Source: Euwallacea fornicatus (Eukaryota; Arthropoda; Insecta; Coleoptera; Curculionidae). From it: a DNA stretch of 64,000 bases. Below are positions 63,626 to 64,000 of this stretch, one piece after another. Made by a program: the position numbers and the translations under genes. Each line of letters opens with the position of its first letter. Position 1 is the first letter of the stretch. The DNA lies in contig NC_089562.1 of NCBI RefSeq assembly GCF_040115645.1, positions 1,240,001 to 1,304,000 of the forward strand, given 5' to 3'. The notes under the pieces were generated by a model that was not told the DNA's origin, did not search any database, and saw only the letters and a list, made by a program, of their open reading frames with translations.

Positions 63626-64000
63626 CAGGGTGTCCCAAACTCGACTCTTGTCTTGGGGACCGAAAACAACTAGAAGAGCACATTGGATTCAATGGAGGAA
63701 AAGCTGCTCTTTTATGAGTCAAGGATTTTGGAGATTTACTTCTAGAGAAATTAAAAAAAATAGAGAAATTAAAAAAAAAAAAAAAAAAAAAAAAGATTTC
63801 ATTGGAGTTTTAAATTTTCTAAAAATCACAAGCCGAAAACTCTACCAATTTTAGAGTGGTATCAATCTAGATATTAGCAGAAGGGTTTTCTCCATCTGTA
63901 GTTGAATAACTTAACCAAAAGATAATTACAAATTTGTCAGAAATCAGGATTTTTTACCAAATTTTAAATGCGGAAAAATCTATGGTAAACGTTGTTAAAA
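63626..64000 (+). mobile_element. Left end of a further CAGGGTG element, cut by the window edge
   Basis: TA at 63624-63625 is followed by CAGGGTGTCCCAAACTCGAC, the same terminal motif as the other TA-flanked elements. The right end is not in the window and no transposase was recognised. A poly-A tract occupies about 63772-63794. Because only one end is seen, its nature is uncertain. Confidence 0.4.

Noticed and set aside
1..64000. tRNA, rRNA, microRNA or CRISPR features
   Set aside because: I looked for B-box-like tRNA motifs, regular short direct repeats with unique spacers, and hairpins of precursor size. None was convincing apart from the listed transposon arms and the 32-bp palindrome.

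Overview
The window looks like a piece of an insect nuclear genome. It is AT-rich, has long introns, and is littered with short degraded transposons. A beetle or another holometabolous insect is plausible, but nothing here fixes the order. No bacterial-type operon, tRNA, rRNA or CRISPR array was seen.

The one gene I can support is the minus-strand gene for the receptor tyrosine phosphatase Lar (leukocyte antigen-related, type IIa RPTP). Ten consecutive coding exons lie between 44996 and 1112 and join in frame to 680 codons. They encode the front of the ectodomain: three Ig domains (exons at 44865-44996, 43801-43962, 10866-11060, 6444-6554 and 5822-6097), then four fibronectin type III domains (5483-5767; 4575-4675 plus 4330-4522; 3330-3617; 1112-1408). 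The remaining FN3 domains, the transmembrane segment and both phosphatase domains must lie beyond the left edge. The signal peptide must be encoded to the right of 44996. One weak candidate exon sits at 56694-56774.

Layout: 1-1111 intron; 1112-6554 a compact cluster of eight exons with introns from 52 to 1921 bp; 6555-10865 a 4.3 kb intron; 10866-11060 the first Ig2 exon; 11061-43800 a 32.7 kb intron that has collected most of the mobile elements; 43801-44996 the two Ig1 exons; 44997-64000 upstream intron or 5' region with no certain gene.

The repeat content is the most unusual part. Several elements end in CAGGGTG/CACCCTG next to TA and belong to the Tc1/mariner superfamily. One (36552-37752) has about 415-bp, nearly identical inverted arms and keeps only the transposase N-terminus. 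Another (26697-27308) keeps only the C-terminus. An older one (12988-13904) also keeps only a broken C-terminus. A longer decayed transposase lies at 31404-32250. A decayed Penelope-like retroelement lies at 38470-39800. A two-part module at 14970-15300 recurs at 25736-26058 with one part inverted. Several diverged tandem arrays and a 29-bp minisatellite complete the picture.
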